Assembly: GCF_001730525.1 (NCBI RefSeq)
Contig: NZ_MDFN01000009.1
Coordinates: 1-64,000 of the forward strand
Length of the DNA: 64,000 nt
Source: Arcticibacter eurypsychrophilus
GTDB taxonomy: Bacteria > Bacteroidota > Bacteroidia > Sphingobacteriales > Sphingobacteriaceae
Direction: 5' to 3'
Within the stretch, counting starts at the first letter, position 1; each line of letters starts with the position of its first letter. A program made the translations under genes and the position numbers. A model generated the notes under the pieces. The model saw nothing but the letters and a program-made list of their open reading frames with translations, did not search any database and was not told where the DNA came from. Positions 1 through 8,092 of this stretch are shown piece by piece.

Positions 1-197
1 ACCTTTTTTCTTTTACCGGACAACAGTAATAGTTTTTATAACATATCATAAAATGGCTTTTCAAAACAATAAAAAATTGTTATTTAGAGAGTGATAGATT
101 ATTTGTTAAAAAAAAGGTTAATTGGAGTTCCTTTATGAATAATCTTAAATCAGCATATACTTCCGGGTAGTTAATAAAGGTATAAGTAGTAGAAAAA

Positions 198-230
198 TTG
201 ACCTGTTTTAAGTTTAAATAAGTACCTTTC
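198..230 (+). promoter_or_regulatory. Possible promoter of the GH39-like gene
   Basis: A TTG at 198-200 is followed after 22 bases by TACCTTTC at 223-230, close to the Bacteroidota -7 consensus TAnnTTTG. The spacing is slightly longer than the usual 19-21 and the last base of the -7 box differs, so this is only a candidate. The start codon follows at 260. Confidence 0.35.
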
Positions 231-259
231 TTTTATAAACCAGTTTAAAAATCTGCGAC

Positions 260-1960
260 ATGTTTCTAGGAACCAAAGCGTTATTCATACTTCAAATTGC
301 CCTTTTTGCCGAATTATCTGCTTATTGCCAGACCTCTCCTACTTCGGTCGTGTCTATTGACGTTAATTTAAGCGTTACCAAAGCACCCATGAAACCAATA
401 TGGGCCTGGTTTGGGTACGATGAACCCAATTACACCTATATGAAAGACGGCAAGAAACTTCTTACTGAGATTTCTCAATTGAGTAAGGTCCCTGTTTTTG
501 TACGGGTTCATAGCCTATTGGTTACCGGCGATGGGGAAGCAGCATTAAAATGGGGATCAACGAATGCTTACACAGAAGATAAAAAAGGAAATCCCATATA
601 CAACTGGACGATAGTTGATAAAATATTTGATACGTTCATTGAAAGGGGCATGAAGCCAATAGCACAGATAGGCTTTATGCCTGAGGCACTTTCCACTAAT
701 CCTGAGCCTTACAGGCATCACTGGAAACCTGGAGATAATTACAATGATATATATACCGGCTGGGCGTATCCACCAAAAGATTACACGAAATGGTCAGCTC
801 TGATTTATGAATGGGTGAAACATTCCAAAGCCAGATATGGGCAAAAGGAAGTAGAAAGTTGGTATTGGGAACTTTGGAACGAACCTAATATTGGATATTG
901 GAAAGGTACTACTGAAGAGTATTTAATGCTATACGATTACTCTGCTAATGCCGTAAAGCGTGCTTTGCCTACAGCAAGAATAGGTGGACCGGAAGTTACA
1001 GGACCTTCATGGGATGATGCGGCAATTTTTCTTAAAATTTTTTTAGACCATGTCACTACTGGTAAAAACTATGCTACAGGAAAAACAGGATCGCCATTAG
1101 ATTTCATTACTTATCATGCTAAAGGGTCTCCTAAATTAGTTGACGGGCATATCCAGATGAATATGGGCACACAACTCAGAGATATAGATACTGGTTTTAA
1201 AATGGTAGCTTCTTATCCCCAGTTAAAGAAATTGCCTATTATTATAGGGGAATCTGATCCGGAAGGATGCGCTGCATGCTCAGAAGATTTAAGTCCGCAG
1301 AACGCTTACCGCAATGGCACCATGTATTCCAGTTATACGGCTGCATCCTTTGCCCGTAAATATGAATTAGCAGAGGCTCGCGGAGTAAACCTAGCGGGTG
1401 CAGTATCCTGGGCTTTTGAGTTTGAGGATCAGGCCTGGTTTCGTGGCTTCCGTGACTTGGCTACTAACGGTGTGGATAAACCAGTACTGAATGTATTCCG
1501 GATGTTTGGAATGATGGAAGGCAACCGGGTTGAAGTGAAACAAAATCTGGCATACGATTACAAAAGAGTACGTGATTCAAGTGTACGTGCGGAACCCGAT
1601 ATTAACGCATTGGCGAGCAAAAGCAGCAATTCAGCAGCTGTTATGGTTTGGAATTACCATGATGATAAACTTACGGCCCCTGATGCGGCAGTAGAAATAG
1701 CAATAAAGGGCCTTCCTGACCATCAAAAAGTGATGTTAAGTCATTATAGGATAGACGACGAAAACAGCAACTCCTATGAAACGTGGAAGAAAATGGGTTC
1801 TCCTAAGCAACCATCAGCAGAACAGATTGCACTGCTCGAGAAAGCCGGTCAGCTTCAGCTACTCACTTCACCGGAATGGATCAACCCTAAAGATGGAATG
1901 ACCACTGTAAAGATGAAACTTCCAAGACATGGGGTATCCTTATTGCAGTTTAAATGGTGA
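260..1960 (+). CDS. Secreted GH39-like glycoside hydrolase
   Basis: The 566-residue protein has an N-terminal signal peptide (residues 1 to about 23, ending near AYC-QT) and no clear lipobox, so it is probably periplasmic or secreted. A TIM-barrel of clan GH-A type is suggested by WELWNEPN at 203-210, where E208 would be the acid/base, and by IIIGESDPEG at 327-336, where E331 is the likely nucleophile. The layout resembles GH39 beta-xylosidases and alpha-L-iduronidases; the C-terminal 120 residues look like the small beta-domain seen in that family. The substrate cannot be read from the sequence. It is a single gene with no glycan transporter next to it, and it converges on the permease gene with a 44-base gap. 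The family call is by motif only; a related clan A family is possible. Confidence 0.75.
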   Translation: MFLGTKALFILQIALFAELSAYCQTSPTSVVSIDVNLSVTKAPMKPIWAWFGYDEPNYTYMKDGKKLLTEISQLSKVPVFVRVHSLLVTGDGEAALKWGSTNAYTEDKKGNPIYNWTIVDKIFDTFIERGMKPIAQIGFMPEALSTNPEPYRHHWKPGDNYNDIYTGWAYPPKDYTKWSALIYEWVKHSKARYGQKEVESWYWELWNEPNIGYWKGTTEEYLMLYDYSANAVKRALPTARIGGPEVTGPSWDDAAIFLKIFLDHVTTGKNYATGKTGSPLDFITYHAKGSPKLVDGHIQMNMGTQLRDIDTGFKMVASYPQLKKLPIIIGESDPEGCAACSEDLSPQNAYRNGTMYSSYTAASFARKYELAEARGVNLAGAVSWAFEFEDQAWFRGFRDLATNGVDKPVLNVFRMFGMMEGNRVEVKQNLAYDYKRVRDSSVRAEPDINALASKSSNSAAVMVWNYHDDKLTAPDAAVEIAIKGLPDHQKVMLSHYRIDDENSNSYETWKKMGSPKQPSAEQIALLEKAGQLQLLTSPEWINPKDGMTTVKMKLPRHGVSLLQFKW

Positions 1961-2004
1961 GATTACTTCTCATGAGATGTGATCTGGTCATCACCCCAGG
2001 TGCC

Positions 2005-3360
2005 TTATATTTTAGTACGGGCATCAAAAGGCCATTCCTTATTTAATTTGGCCTTAATAAAATAGACCAGGGCTCCAAGGGTTGTGGTGATTATTCCGCC
2101 TAAAACCATTACAAATCCGGTTGAGATGAGGATCCCGAACCACATAATGATAGCCAAATAAACCGGCCATGGAAAGAAAGGCATTTTATAAGGAAAGTTT
2201 GTACTGCCGCGTAGTTTTCTTAGCATCAGTAATCCTACTGCCTGAGCAATAAACTGCACCAATATGCGCATGGCAAGAATAGCGTTTATGACGTCGCTTA
2301 ACTTAAAAAGCAAGCTAAAGACAAAAGCAATGGACCCGATGAATAACAAAGAAACATAAGGAAACTTCCCTTTAGGGTGTAGTTTAGCGAACACTTTAAA
2401 AAAAGATCCGTCTGCAGCTGCAGCATAAGGGATCCGGCTATAACCAAGAGTTGCAGAAAACACGGATGAAAATGCAACCAGCAACACTAAACAGGTAATG
2501 ACCTGAGCTGCTGCAGGTCCCGCTATCTGTTGCATAAACTCACTGATCACGAACTTGCTGTCCTTTGCTTGCGCCCAGGGAATCACACTAACCACACTAA
2601 CATTCATCATCAGGTATAAAACAGCAATTCCTGCGATAGAAAGGAACATGCTTCGGGGAATATTTTTTGATGGATTAATGATCTCGCCTCCCAAATGGCA
2701 TATATTGTAATAGCCTAAGTAGCTGTATACACTTTTAACACTCGCAAATCCGATCGCAGTAATAAAGGCATAATTGATCGTTAAGCCATCATTTACATGT
2801 TTTATGGGTTCAAGAAAATTTCCGTGAGCAATTCCACCACCAATGATCCAAAACAAGGTGAGAATTACAGTAACCCAAAGGACGATACTTATTTTCCCAA
2901 TGTCTTCAATTTTGCGATAAAGTAATACGATAATGAGAATAACTACACCTCCACTTACCATCTTGGAAAGAATTGGCGTTAAAGGGATCAGGTAGGATAG
3001 ATAATAAGCAAATCCTATAGATGCAGAAGCGATAACCAAAGGAGCCTGAATCATGGTTTGCCATACAAATAAAAAGCTCATCAATTTACCTACACTATTC
3101 TTCCCGTATGTTTCTTTTAGAAAATTATAAGAACCTCCGGCTTTCGGGAAGGCAGCCCCCAATTCACTCCATACCATAGCATCTACCATGGATAAAAAAG
3201 CACCAGCCAGCCATGCATATAGAAAATAAGGTCCGTTCATCATACTGATGACCATAGGTAAGGTTATAAATGGCCCTATACCTACCATATCGATCATATT
3301 GATCGCCGTTGCCTGAACCAAACCAAGGCTTCTCTCTTGTTTGATAGCTACTGTATTCAC
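2005..3360 (-). CDS. APC-family amino acid permease
   Basis: The 451-residue protein is an integral inner-membrane protein with about 12 hydrophobic helices. The first helix carries NMIDMVGIGPFITLP, the unwound glycine-rich TM1 typical of the amino acid-polyamine-organocation superfamily. It has no signal peptide or large soluble domain. It is probably a secondary transporter driven by a cation gradient or by exchange; the substrate is unknown. The GNAT gene lies just upstream on the same strand with a gap of about 42 bases, so the two may be co-transcribed. The start is the first ATG, giving a short cytoplasmic N terminus before TM1, which is normal for the family. Confidence 0.88.
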   Translation of the reverse strand: MNTVAIKQERSLGLVQATAINMIDMVGIGPFITLPMVISMMNGPYFLYAWLAGAFLSMVDAMVWSELGAAFPKAGGSYNFLKETYGKNSVGKLMSFLFVWQTMIQAPLVIASASIGFAYYLSYLIPLTPILSKMVSGGVVILIIVLLYRKIEDIGKISIVLWVTVILTLFWIIGGGIAHGNFLEPIKHVNDGLTINYAFITAIGFASVKSVYSYLGYYNICHLGGEIINPSKNIPRSMFLSIAGIAVLYLMMNVSVVSVIPWAQAKDSKFVISEFMQQIAGPAAAQVITCLVLLVAFSSVFSATLGYSRIPYAAAADGSFFKVFAKLHPKGKFPYVSLLFIGSIAFVFSLLFKLSDVINAILAMRILVQFIAQAVGLLMLRKLRGSTNFPYKMPFFPWPVYLAIIMWFGILISTGFVMVLGGIITTTLGALVYFIKAKLNKEWPFDARTKI

Positions 3361-3402
3361 AAGGTGTATTGCATGGAACTAAGATAGGATTTTATAGCTA
3401 TT

Positions 3403-3894
3403 TTATGCGATTTTGAGGTCTTTTATCATCCAGATGGTGCATGCATGATGTCCTGAATTCCCTAATGCACTGGGCAGATGGTAAAATCCAGATTTTAAAT
3501 ATAAGCTGACTGCTTTACCAAGAGAAGGAAACGATTCAAGGTACAATTGTGTATAGCCCAGTTCAATAGCAGCGAGAAAACATTTTTCTAGTAAAAGTTT
3601 TCCGATGCCTTTACCTCTTGAATCTTCTGATAAATAAAGCTTTACCAGTTCTGCACAGCCATGAGGCAAGCCTTCCGTTGGAAAAACGCCGCATCCTCCA
3701 AGTAAAACACCATCTTGTTCTACGATGTAATAAAGGGAACCACCAGTTGTGAATAACTTAAACAAATGGTCGGTAGTAGGATCAGAATAAACGGTCCCAA
3801 TCTTTGGTACATCATGTTCGGTTAATGAATCGCGAATGATCTTTGCTAAACCTTTATCATCCTTTTCTGTAATGCGTCTAATTTTAATGGACAT
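3403..3894 (-). CDS. GNAT-family N-acetyltransferase
   Basis: The 163-residue cytoplasmic enzyme is the size of a single GNAT domain. The acetyl-CoA pyrophosphate-binding motif A is visible as SRGKGIGKLL (R-x-x-G-x-G type) after the strand LVKLYLSEDS, and a later strand-turn ALGYTQLYLESF plus YLKSGFY near the C terminus fits motif B. It would transfer an acetyl group to an amine; the acceptor cannot be predicted. It lies upstream of the permease on the same strand. Confidence 0.88.
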   Translation of the reverse strand: MSIKIRRITEKDDKGLAKIIRDSLTEHDVPKIGTVYSDPTTDHLFKLFTTGGSLYYIVEQDGVLLGGCGVFPTEGLPHGCAELVKLYLSEDSRGKGIGKLLLEKCFLAAIELGYTQLYLESFPSLGKAVSLYLKSGFYHLPSALGNSGHHACTIWMIKDLKIA

Positions 3895-4079
3895 TCAAAA
3901 TTGATTTAAAGGTGCTAAGATAAAGGTTAAAAAGGCTTGAGGCAAATTGGCAGGTTGAGTTTAATGCAAGAAAAGGCTAATAAAATGTCCTAAAGATACA
4001 AATTACCCTGATGCAGCCTTGCTTCTGACAGTTTGACTTACTGAACGATTCCTGAACTAATGTTAAGTCGTATTTAAAC

Positions 4080-4117
4080 GAAAAAGCCGTTTTCTTTATC
4101 AGAAAACGGCTTTTTTA
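4080..4117 (-). terminator. Intrinsic terminator behind the tRNA
   Basis: An inverted repeat, AAGCCGTTTTCT and AGAAAACGGCTT around a short TTATC loop, is flanked by A and T runs. It lies about 6 bases past the 3' end of the tRNA on the minus strand and should end its transcript. The flanking runs would let it work in both directions, but no + strand gene precedes it. Confidence 0.8.
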
Positions 4118-4123
4118 TTACTG

Positions 4124-4197
4124 TGCGCCCACCTGGGCTCGAACCAGGGACCAAAAGATTATGAGTCTTCTACTCTAACCAGCTGAGCTATAGGCGC
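4124..4197 (-). tRNA. tRNA with CAT anticodon (tRNA-Met, or tRNA-Ile2)
   Basis: Read on the minus strand this 74-base segment folds as a cloverleaf: acceptor GCGCCTA with TGGGCGC, U8, D stem GCTC/GAGT, anticodon loop CTCATAA with CAT at 4161-4163, T stem CCTGG/CCAGG around TTCGAGC, and discriminator A at 4124. CCA is not encoded. It has no initiator features, so it is either elongator Met or the lysidine-modified Ile2 tRNA; the TTGGTC run and T arm look somewhat more like Ile2, but the sequence alone does not settle it. Confidence 0.9.
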
Positions 4198-4226
4198 AGC
4201 TAAACAATCTTTTCCGATTGCGAGTG

Positions 4227-4257
4227 CAAATGTACATTTTTGCATTGAAATTTTCAA
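4227..4257 (-). promoter_or_regulatory. Promoter of the CAT tRNA gene
   Basis: On the minus strand a TTG (4255-4257) is followed after 20 bases by TACATTTG (4227-4234), an exact match to the Bacteroidota TAnnTTTG -7 box with canonical spacing. Transcription would start about 20-25 bases before the mature 5' end of the tRNA at 4197. Confidence 0.75.
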
Positions 4258-4263
4258 ACGGAT

Positions 4264-4902
4264 ATGCAAAACATAAAAAATATAATTTTCGATTATGGTA
4301 ACGTCATCTTTCTCATTGACTTCCTGAAAACTCAAAACTCTTTTACCGAGCTTGGAATCCAAAATGTGGAGACTTTTTTCGCACATACCGGTCATAATCC
4401 ACTCTTTGATCAGTTCGAACAAGGCGACATTACCGCAGCAGAGTTCAGGGATGGAATAAGGAAAATAACAGGTCAGCCTGAACTTTCAGACGAACAGATC
4501 GACACAGCATGGACCAGTCTTCTTATCGGCGTTCCTCCTATAAACCACGAATTACTGCTGAAAGCAAAAAGCCAGTACCGCACCTTCCTTTTAAGTAACA
4601 TCAATGAAATTCATCTTGACTTTATCCAGAACTATTTAAAACAAGAGTTTAATATCGACTCCAACGATCAGTTTTTCGAAAAGGTGTACTACTCCCATCT
4701 CGTGCGCATCAGAAAACCGAACCGCGAAATCTTTGAACTGGTGTTAAAAGAAAACGACCTAAAAATAGAAGAGACTCTTTTCATTGATGATAGTCCGCAA
4801 CATCTTAAAACCGCTCAAGCACTCGGTTTACACACACATCTGATCACCAAAGAGGAATCCCTTGAAAAATTCCTATACCGATCCGGACTTCTAAAAAAAT
4901 AA
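4264..4902 (+). CDS. HAD-family phosphatase (YihX-like)
   Basis: The 212-residue protein shows all four haloacid dehalogenase motifs: FDYGNV with nucleophile D10, the LLSN serine of motif II in the middle, the lysine of RKPNREIF (motif III), and FIDDSPQH (motif IV, metal-binding acids). The DxGN form of motif I resembles YihX-type alpha-D-glucose-1-phosphate phosphatases, and a helical cap lies between motifs I and II. It is a soluble Mg-dependent phosphatase with unknown substrate. The start sits only 66 bases from the divergent tRNA, so the two promoters share this gap. Confidence 0.87.
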   Translation: MQNIKNIIFDYGNVIFLIDFLKTQNSFTELGIQNVETFFAHTGHNPLFDQFEQGDITAAEFRDGIRKITGQPELSDEQIDTAWTSLLIGVPPINHELLLKAKSQYRTFLLSNINEIHLDFIQNYLKQEFNIDSNDQFFEKVYYSHLVRIRKPNREIFELVLKENDLKIEETLFIDDSPQHLKTAQALGLHTHLITKEESLEKFLYRSGLLKK

Positions 4903-4932
4903 ACAAAGCACAAGAGCCTGTGTTAAACGTCT

Positions 4933-5238
4933 ATGGAAAACTATGAAAGCTTGGTCGATGCACTCAACGACCTTAAAAAAAGAGGGTTTACCCTGGATTT
5001 TAACCTTGCAAATGGAGTGCTTCATAACAGTGAACAAAACATTACGTTAAATCCTGACGATTTCAGTATTGCTGAATTTCATCGGTTTGAAGGACCTTCT
5101 GATCCTGCAGATAATTCGATTGTTTATGGAATACAATCCGATAAATACAATGTAAAAGGCGTCTTTGTGAATGGCTATGGAGTCTATTCGGATGACCTGT
5201 CTGAAGAACTTCTTAAAAAATTGAATACACCAGGTTAA
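4933..5238 (+). CDS. Small conserved-looking protein of unknown function
   Basis: This 101-residue acidic soluble protein has no signal peptide or membrane segment. It begins with a helix (ENYESLVDALNDLKKRGFTLDF), followed by a strand-rich middle and the run SIVYGIQSDKYNVKGVFVNGYG, and ends in a short helix. Similar about 100-residue Bacteroidota proteins are sometimes labelled phosphoribosylpyrophosphate synthetase, for which nothing here gives support: there is no PRPP-binding motif. It follows the HAD gene by 30 bases on the same strand, so the two may form an operon. Confidence 0.7.
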   Translation: MENYESLVDALNDLKKRGFTLDFNLANGVLHNSEQNITLNPDDFSIAEFHRFEGPSDPADNSIVYGIQSDKYNVKGVFVNGYGVYSDDLSEELLKKLNTPG

Positions 5239-5252
5239 TAAATCGGGAAAGA

Positions 5253-6461
5253 TCAGGAATTCCTACGTCTTGATTTCTCCTTCATAATCAAATTAAGCTC
5301 TCTGCCTGTCTGACCAGCCAATGAGGTATTCTCTTCTGCCCTGCGAAATAAGTAGGGCAGAATAGCTTTAACAGGTCCATAAGGGACATATTTAGCCACA
5401 TTGTATGCGGAGTCTGCCAGATTAAAACTCAAGTGATCACTCATTCCTAATAACTGAGCAAAATAAACAGCAGGATCATTTCTTTCAATCCGGTACGTAT
5501 TCATTAAACCGACCAGGGAACTGCAGCTTTCCTCGTTATGAGTTCCTGCGATAATAGAAACCTGAGTAATATGTTCCATACAAAATCGGATAGCCTCATC
5601 GTAATCAGCATCTGTAGCTGCCTTATCTTTATGAATAGGAGACTGATAGCCCATTTCAGCTGCCCGTTCGCGTTCTTTTTCCAAATAGGCACCCCGTACA
5701 ATTTTAGCACCCAGCTTAAATTCATCTGTCGCAGCCAGATAAACTACTGCTTTTAATGAAGCCAGTTTATCCGTACGATACATCTGATACGTATTATAAA
5801 CAATTGTTTTATCGCGGTTATACATCCGCATCATATCCAGCGCAATGTCATCAACAGCCGTCTGAATCCATGATTCTTCTGCATCAATCATAACCGGAAC
5901 ATCCAAATCATGTGCAAATTTACAGATCTGATTAAAACGTGCCTTCACTTTAAAGTACTCCGCATGTTCGGCAACGGTCAACGTCTCTTTATTATTAACC
6001 TTCACATATAAATCAAAACGACCTACACCGGTTGGCTTAAACACGGCAAGAGGAATCCTTGGGTCATCCTTAGATTTCCGGAGCACATTCAGAATCTCCT
6101 CGGTAGTCTCTATGAAACTCCTTTCCTCCTGTTCTCCCTCAACTGAATAGTCCAATATTGTTCCAACGCCACCATTTGCCAGTTTACCAATTGCTGTTTC
6201 GCAACTAGCAATGGTTTCTCCTCCACAAAACTGGGCGAAAATTGTACCCTTTATTAAAGGAACGATAGGCGCACCTATCCGAAACAAAAAGTTTGTAGCA
6301 GCGGCCCCAACTTTGGTTATAAACGGACTGCTGACAGCTTTAAACAACCAGTACGCTTTATTTAATTCGGTATTAGTTTTACCCTTAAATGCAATCTCCG
6401 TATTACTAAAATCTGGAATACTTTTATTTATCTTAACTGAATTATCAGATTGATTCATCAT
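5253..6461 (-). CDS. Proline dehydrogenase (FAD-dependent)
   Basis: This enzyme oxidises proline to 1-pyrroline-5-carboxylate, passing electrons through FAD to the quinone pool. The 402-residue protein is the stand-alone form, without the P5C dehydrogenase half of PutA. Visible family signatures are DVPVMIDAEESW in the barrel, KIVRGAYLEKER (substrate and flavin contacts), and the C-terminal YLFRRAEENTSL, the RRxxEN motif that binds the proline carboxylate. The first two codons are both ATG. It is divergent from the S4/aroB operon with a 58-base gap and convergent with the small protein at 4933, only 14 bases away. Confidence 0.95.
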   Translation of the reverse strand: MMNQSDNSVKINKSIPDFSNTEIAFKGKTNTELNKAYWLFKAVSSPFITKVGAAATNFLFRIGAPIVPLIKGTIFAQFCGGETIASCETAIGKLANGGVGTILDYSVEGEQEERSFIETTEEILNVLRKSKDDPRIPLAVFKPTGVGRFDLYVKVNNKETLTVAEHAEYFKVKARFNQICKFAHDLDVPVMIDAEESWIQTAVDDIALDMMRMYNRDKTIVYNTYQMYRTDKLASLKAVVYLAATDEFKLGAKIVRGAYLEKERERAAEMGYQSPIHKDKAATDADYDEAIRFCMEHITQVSIIAGTHNEESCSSLVGLMNTYRIERNDPAVYFAQLLGMSDHLSFNLADSAYNVAKYVPYGPVKAILPYLFRRAEENTSLAGQTGRELNLIMKEKSRRRNS

Positions 6462-6519
6462 GGGCTCAAAATTAATGCTAAATAACTAAACTGGAAAAAT
6501 AATAATTTTAACTTTGTTC

Positions 6520-6726
6520 ATGATAGAATTTGAACTTGAAGGTGAGTTTATACCCATGATTCAATTACTTAAAGCAACCCACCTTGTAGTAACAGGTGGA
6601 GAGGCTCAAATAGTTGTATTTGAAGGAAAGGTAAAATATAATGGCGTGGTCGATTACAGAAAACGGCTCAAGGTGAAACGCGGCGATATAGTAGAATTTA
6701 ACGGTAACAAGATCTTAGTGAAGTAA
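6520..6726 (+). CDS. S4-domain RNA-binding protein (YbcJ/YaaA-like)
   Basis: The 68-residue protein is a lone S4 fold: MIQLLKATHLVVTGGEAQIVVFEGKV... with the Gly-Gly turn followed by VNG-like and KRLKVKRGDIVEF, the alpha-L RNA-binding core. It probably binds structured RNA such as rRNA. The ATG at 6520 is preferred over an in-frame TTG at 6514, because the latter adds only two residues. It ends two bases before the aroB start and is probably translationally linked to it. Confidence 0.82.
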   Translation: MIEFELEGEFIPMIQLLKATHLVVTGGEAQIVVFEGKVKYNGVVDYRKRLKVKRGDIVEFNGNKILVK

Positions 6727-6728
6727 TT

Positions 6729-7793
6729 ATGACGCCAATACAAAGTAACGGATACCCTGTTTTCTTCGACAATGAATTAAAAGAACTTCAGAATTTTCTT
6801 GACAATTCGAACTATTCTAAGGTCTTCTTTCTGACCGATATGAACACTTCGGAGCATTGTATGCCCTTGATCAAACAGTTTTTGCCCCTGCTTGATAACT
6901 ACGACATCATCGAAGTAGATCCTGGAGAGGAAAATAAAAACATAGATTATTGCATTGGCGTATGGCAAATGCTGCTCGATTTTGACGCGGATAGAAATAG
7001 CCTGCTCATTAATCTGGGCGGTGGCGTGATTACAGATATGGGTGGTTTTGCCGCTTCTACCTATAAACGCGGAATTGATTTCGTTCAAGTTCCCACTACG
7101 CTTCTTTCTCAGGTAGATGCTTCTGTAGGAGGAAAAACAGGCATCGATATGGGCAATATCAAAAACATCATTGGTACTTTCACTCAACCTAAAGCTGTTT
7201 TTATTTCTGCTGAATTTCTAAACAGCCTGGATGAACGTCAAATTCAATCTGGTTTTGCTGAAGTAGTAAAACATGGTTTAATTGCGGACAAAGCTTATTT
7301 CAACCAGCTTAAGGAAATCAATCCGAAAGGCATTACCTCAGCAATCGTATACCACTCTGTTGAAATTAAAAACCAGGTGGTACTTGCAGATCCTTTTGAA
7401 AAAGGAATTCGTAAAACATTGAATTTCGGACATACAATAGGTCATGCTGTGGAAACCTATTCCTTAAAGAACGACAAAAAACCACTTCTTCACGGTCAAG
7501 CCATTGCTCTGGGCATGATTTGCGAGGCTTATCTTTCCAATCAGCATAATGGTCTTTCGGAAGAGGAACTTACAGAAGTAATTCAATATATAAGTTCTAT
7601 TTTCTCTTCATATAAGATTAAGTCCGGCTCTTATCCCGACATCTTAAACTTCATGAAGAACGATAAAAAGAATGACAATGGTAAAATTGGATTTGCTTTA
7701 CTGAGCGGAATAGGGAAATGTGACTACAACATTTACCTTGAAGAAAAACAAATTTTGGACAGTCTGAATTTTTACGCGGAGTTAAATAGTTAA
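6729..7793 (+). CDS. aroB: 3-dehydroquinate synthase
   Basis: Second step of the shikimate pathway: converts DAHP to 3-dehydroquinate using NAD and a divalent metal, in the cytoplasm. The 354-residue length is normal. The NAD-binding segment GGGVITDMGGFAASTYKRG is followed by VPTTLLSQVDASVGGKTGID, and LNFGHTIGHAVE gives the metal-binding histidines. It lies two bases downstream of the S4 gene. A separate promoter and attenuator stand between it and pheA, so aroB and the S4 gene are likely expressed apart from the Phe/Tyr-controlled genes, although read-through is possible. Confidence 0.96.
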   Translation: MTPIQSNGYPVFFDNELKELQNFLDNSNYSKVFFLTDMNTSEHCMPLIKQFLPLLDNYDIIEVDPGEENKNIDYCIGVWQMLLDFDADRNSLLINLGGGVITDMGGFAASTYKRGIDFVQVPTTLLSQVDASVGGKTGIDMGNIKNIIGTFTQPKAVFISAEFLNSLDERQIQSGFAEVVKHGLIADKAYFNQLKEINPKGITSAIVYHSVEIKNQVVLADPFEKGIRKTLNFGHTIGHAVETYSLKNDKKPLLHGQAIALGMICEAYLSNQHNGLSEEELTEVIQYISSIFSSYKIKSGSYPDILNFMKNDKKNDNGKIGFALLSGIGKCDYNIYLEEKQILDSLNFYAELNS

Positions 7794-7955
7794 CTATTTC
7801 ATTTTGCCTATTGACACTTTGAATTAATACATGGAATGAAACAATTAACTATTTCATTTTACCTATTAACTCTTTGAATTAATACATCGAATTAAACAGT
7901 TATTTATTTCATTTTGCCTATTGACACTTTAAATTAATACTGTATATTTGGCTCA
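7791..7955 (+). repeat. Three tandem 55-bp repeats ending in a promoter
   Basis: Three direct copies start at 7791, 7846 and 7901 (period 55). Each has the order TAACTATTTCATTTT, GCCTATTGACACTTT and GAATTAATAC with a few changes. Copy 1 begins exactly on the aroB stop codon. Only copy 3 has the -7 box TATATTTG; copies 1 and 2 have ATGGAATG and ATCGAATT in that position, and copy 2 also loses the TTG (TTAAC). They look like duplicated promoter segments, of which one is active. Confidence 0.9.
7921..7950 (+). promoter_or_regulatory. Promoter of the leader/pheA operon
   Basis: TTG at 7921-7923, 19 bases, then TATATTTG at 7943-7950: an exact match to the Bacteroidota sigma-A promoter TTG-N19-TAnnTTTG. 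Transcription should begin near 7955, about 10 bases before the leader peptide start at 7966. Confidence 0.85.
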
Positions 7956-7965
7956 ACAAAAAGAA

Positions 7966-8016
7966 ATGAGAAATATTAACACATATCTGTTCGGTTACTT
8001 TTACTACTATCAGTAA
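7966..8016 (+). CDS. Tyr/Phe-rich leader peptide of the pheA operon
   Basis: A 16-codon ORF reads MRNINTYLFGYFYYYQ and then TAA. Five of the 16 residues are Tyr (positions 7, 11, 13, 14, 15) and two are Phe (9, 12), with a run FYYY just before the stop. It starts about 10 bases after the predicted transcription start, follows an A-rich segment that may help ribosome loading, and is followed by mutually exclusive RNA hairpins and by prephenate dehydratase. This is the arrangement of a classical attenuation leader such as pheL: slow decoding at Tyr or Phe codons reports low charged tRNA. The peptide itself probably has no other function. Confidence 0.85.
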   Translation: MRNINTYLFGYFYYYQ

Positions 8017-8020
8017 GAAT

Positions 8021-8063
8021 CGGGACGAATATGTTATAAGTTTAAGAACTATATAAAGTCCCG
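8021..8063 (+). promoter_or_regulatory. Antiterminator arms of the aromatic attenuator
   Basis: CGGGAC at 8021-8026, four bases after the leader stop, is exactly complementary to GTCCCG at 8058-8063, which is also the left arm of the terminator. The two pairings exclude each other. A ribosome that reaches the leader stop would cover 8021-8026 and allow the terminator; one stalled at the Tyr/Phe codons would leave it free for the antiterminator. This is inferred from base pairing and position only. Confidence 0.8.
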
Positions 8064-8088
8064 GCCAAACAGCCGGGACTTTTTTTTT
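8056..8088 (+). terminator. Attenuator terminator upstream of pheA
   Basis: A ten-pair GC-rich stem, AAGTCCCGGC (8056-8065) with GCCGGGACTT (8072-8081), has a six-base CAAACA loop and is followed by an uninterrupted T run to 8088. The pheA start codon at 8093 lies just behind it, so ending here would prevent expression of the whole downstream operon. Confidence 0.9.
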
Positions 8089-8092
8089 GATC

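Noticed and set aside
4159-4422. ORF of 87 codons on the minus strand overlapping the tRNA and the HAD gene
   Set aside because: It runs through the tRNA and overlaps the start of a clear HAD gene in antisense.
6509-6516. TAACTTTG as a -7 promoter box of the S4/aroB operon
   Set aside because: It matches the box but lies three bases before the start codon and has no TTG at 19-21 bases upstream.
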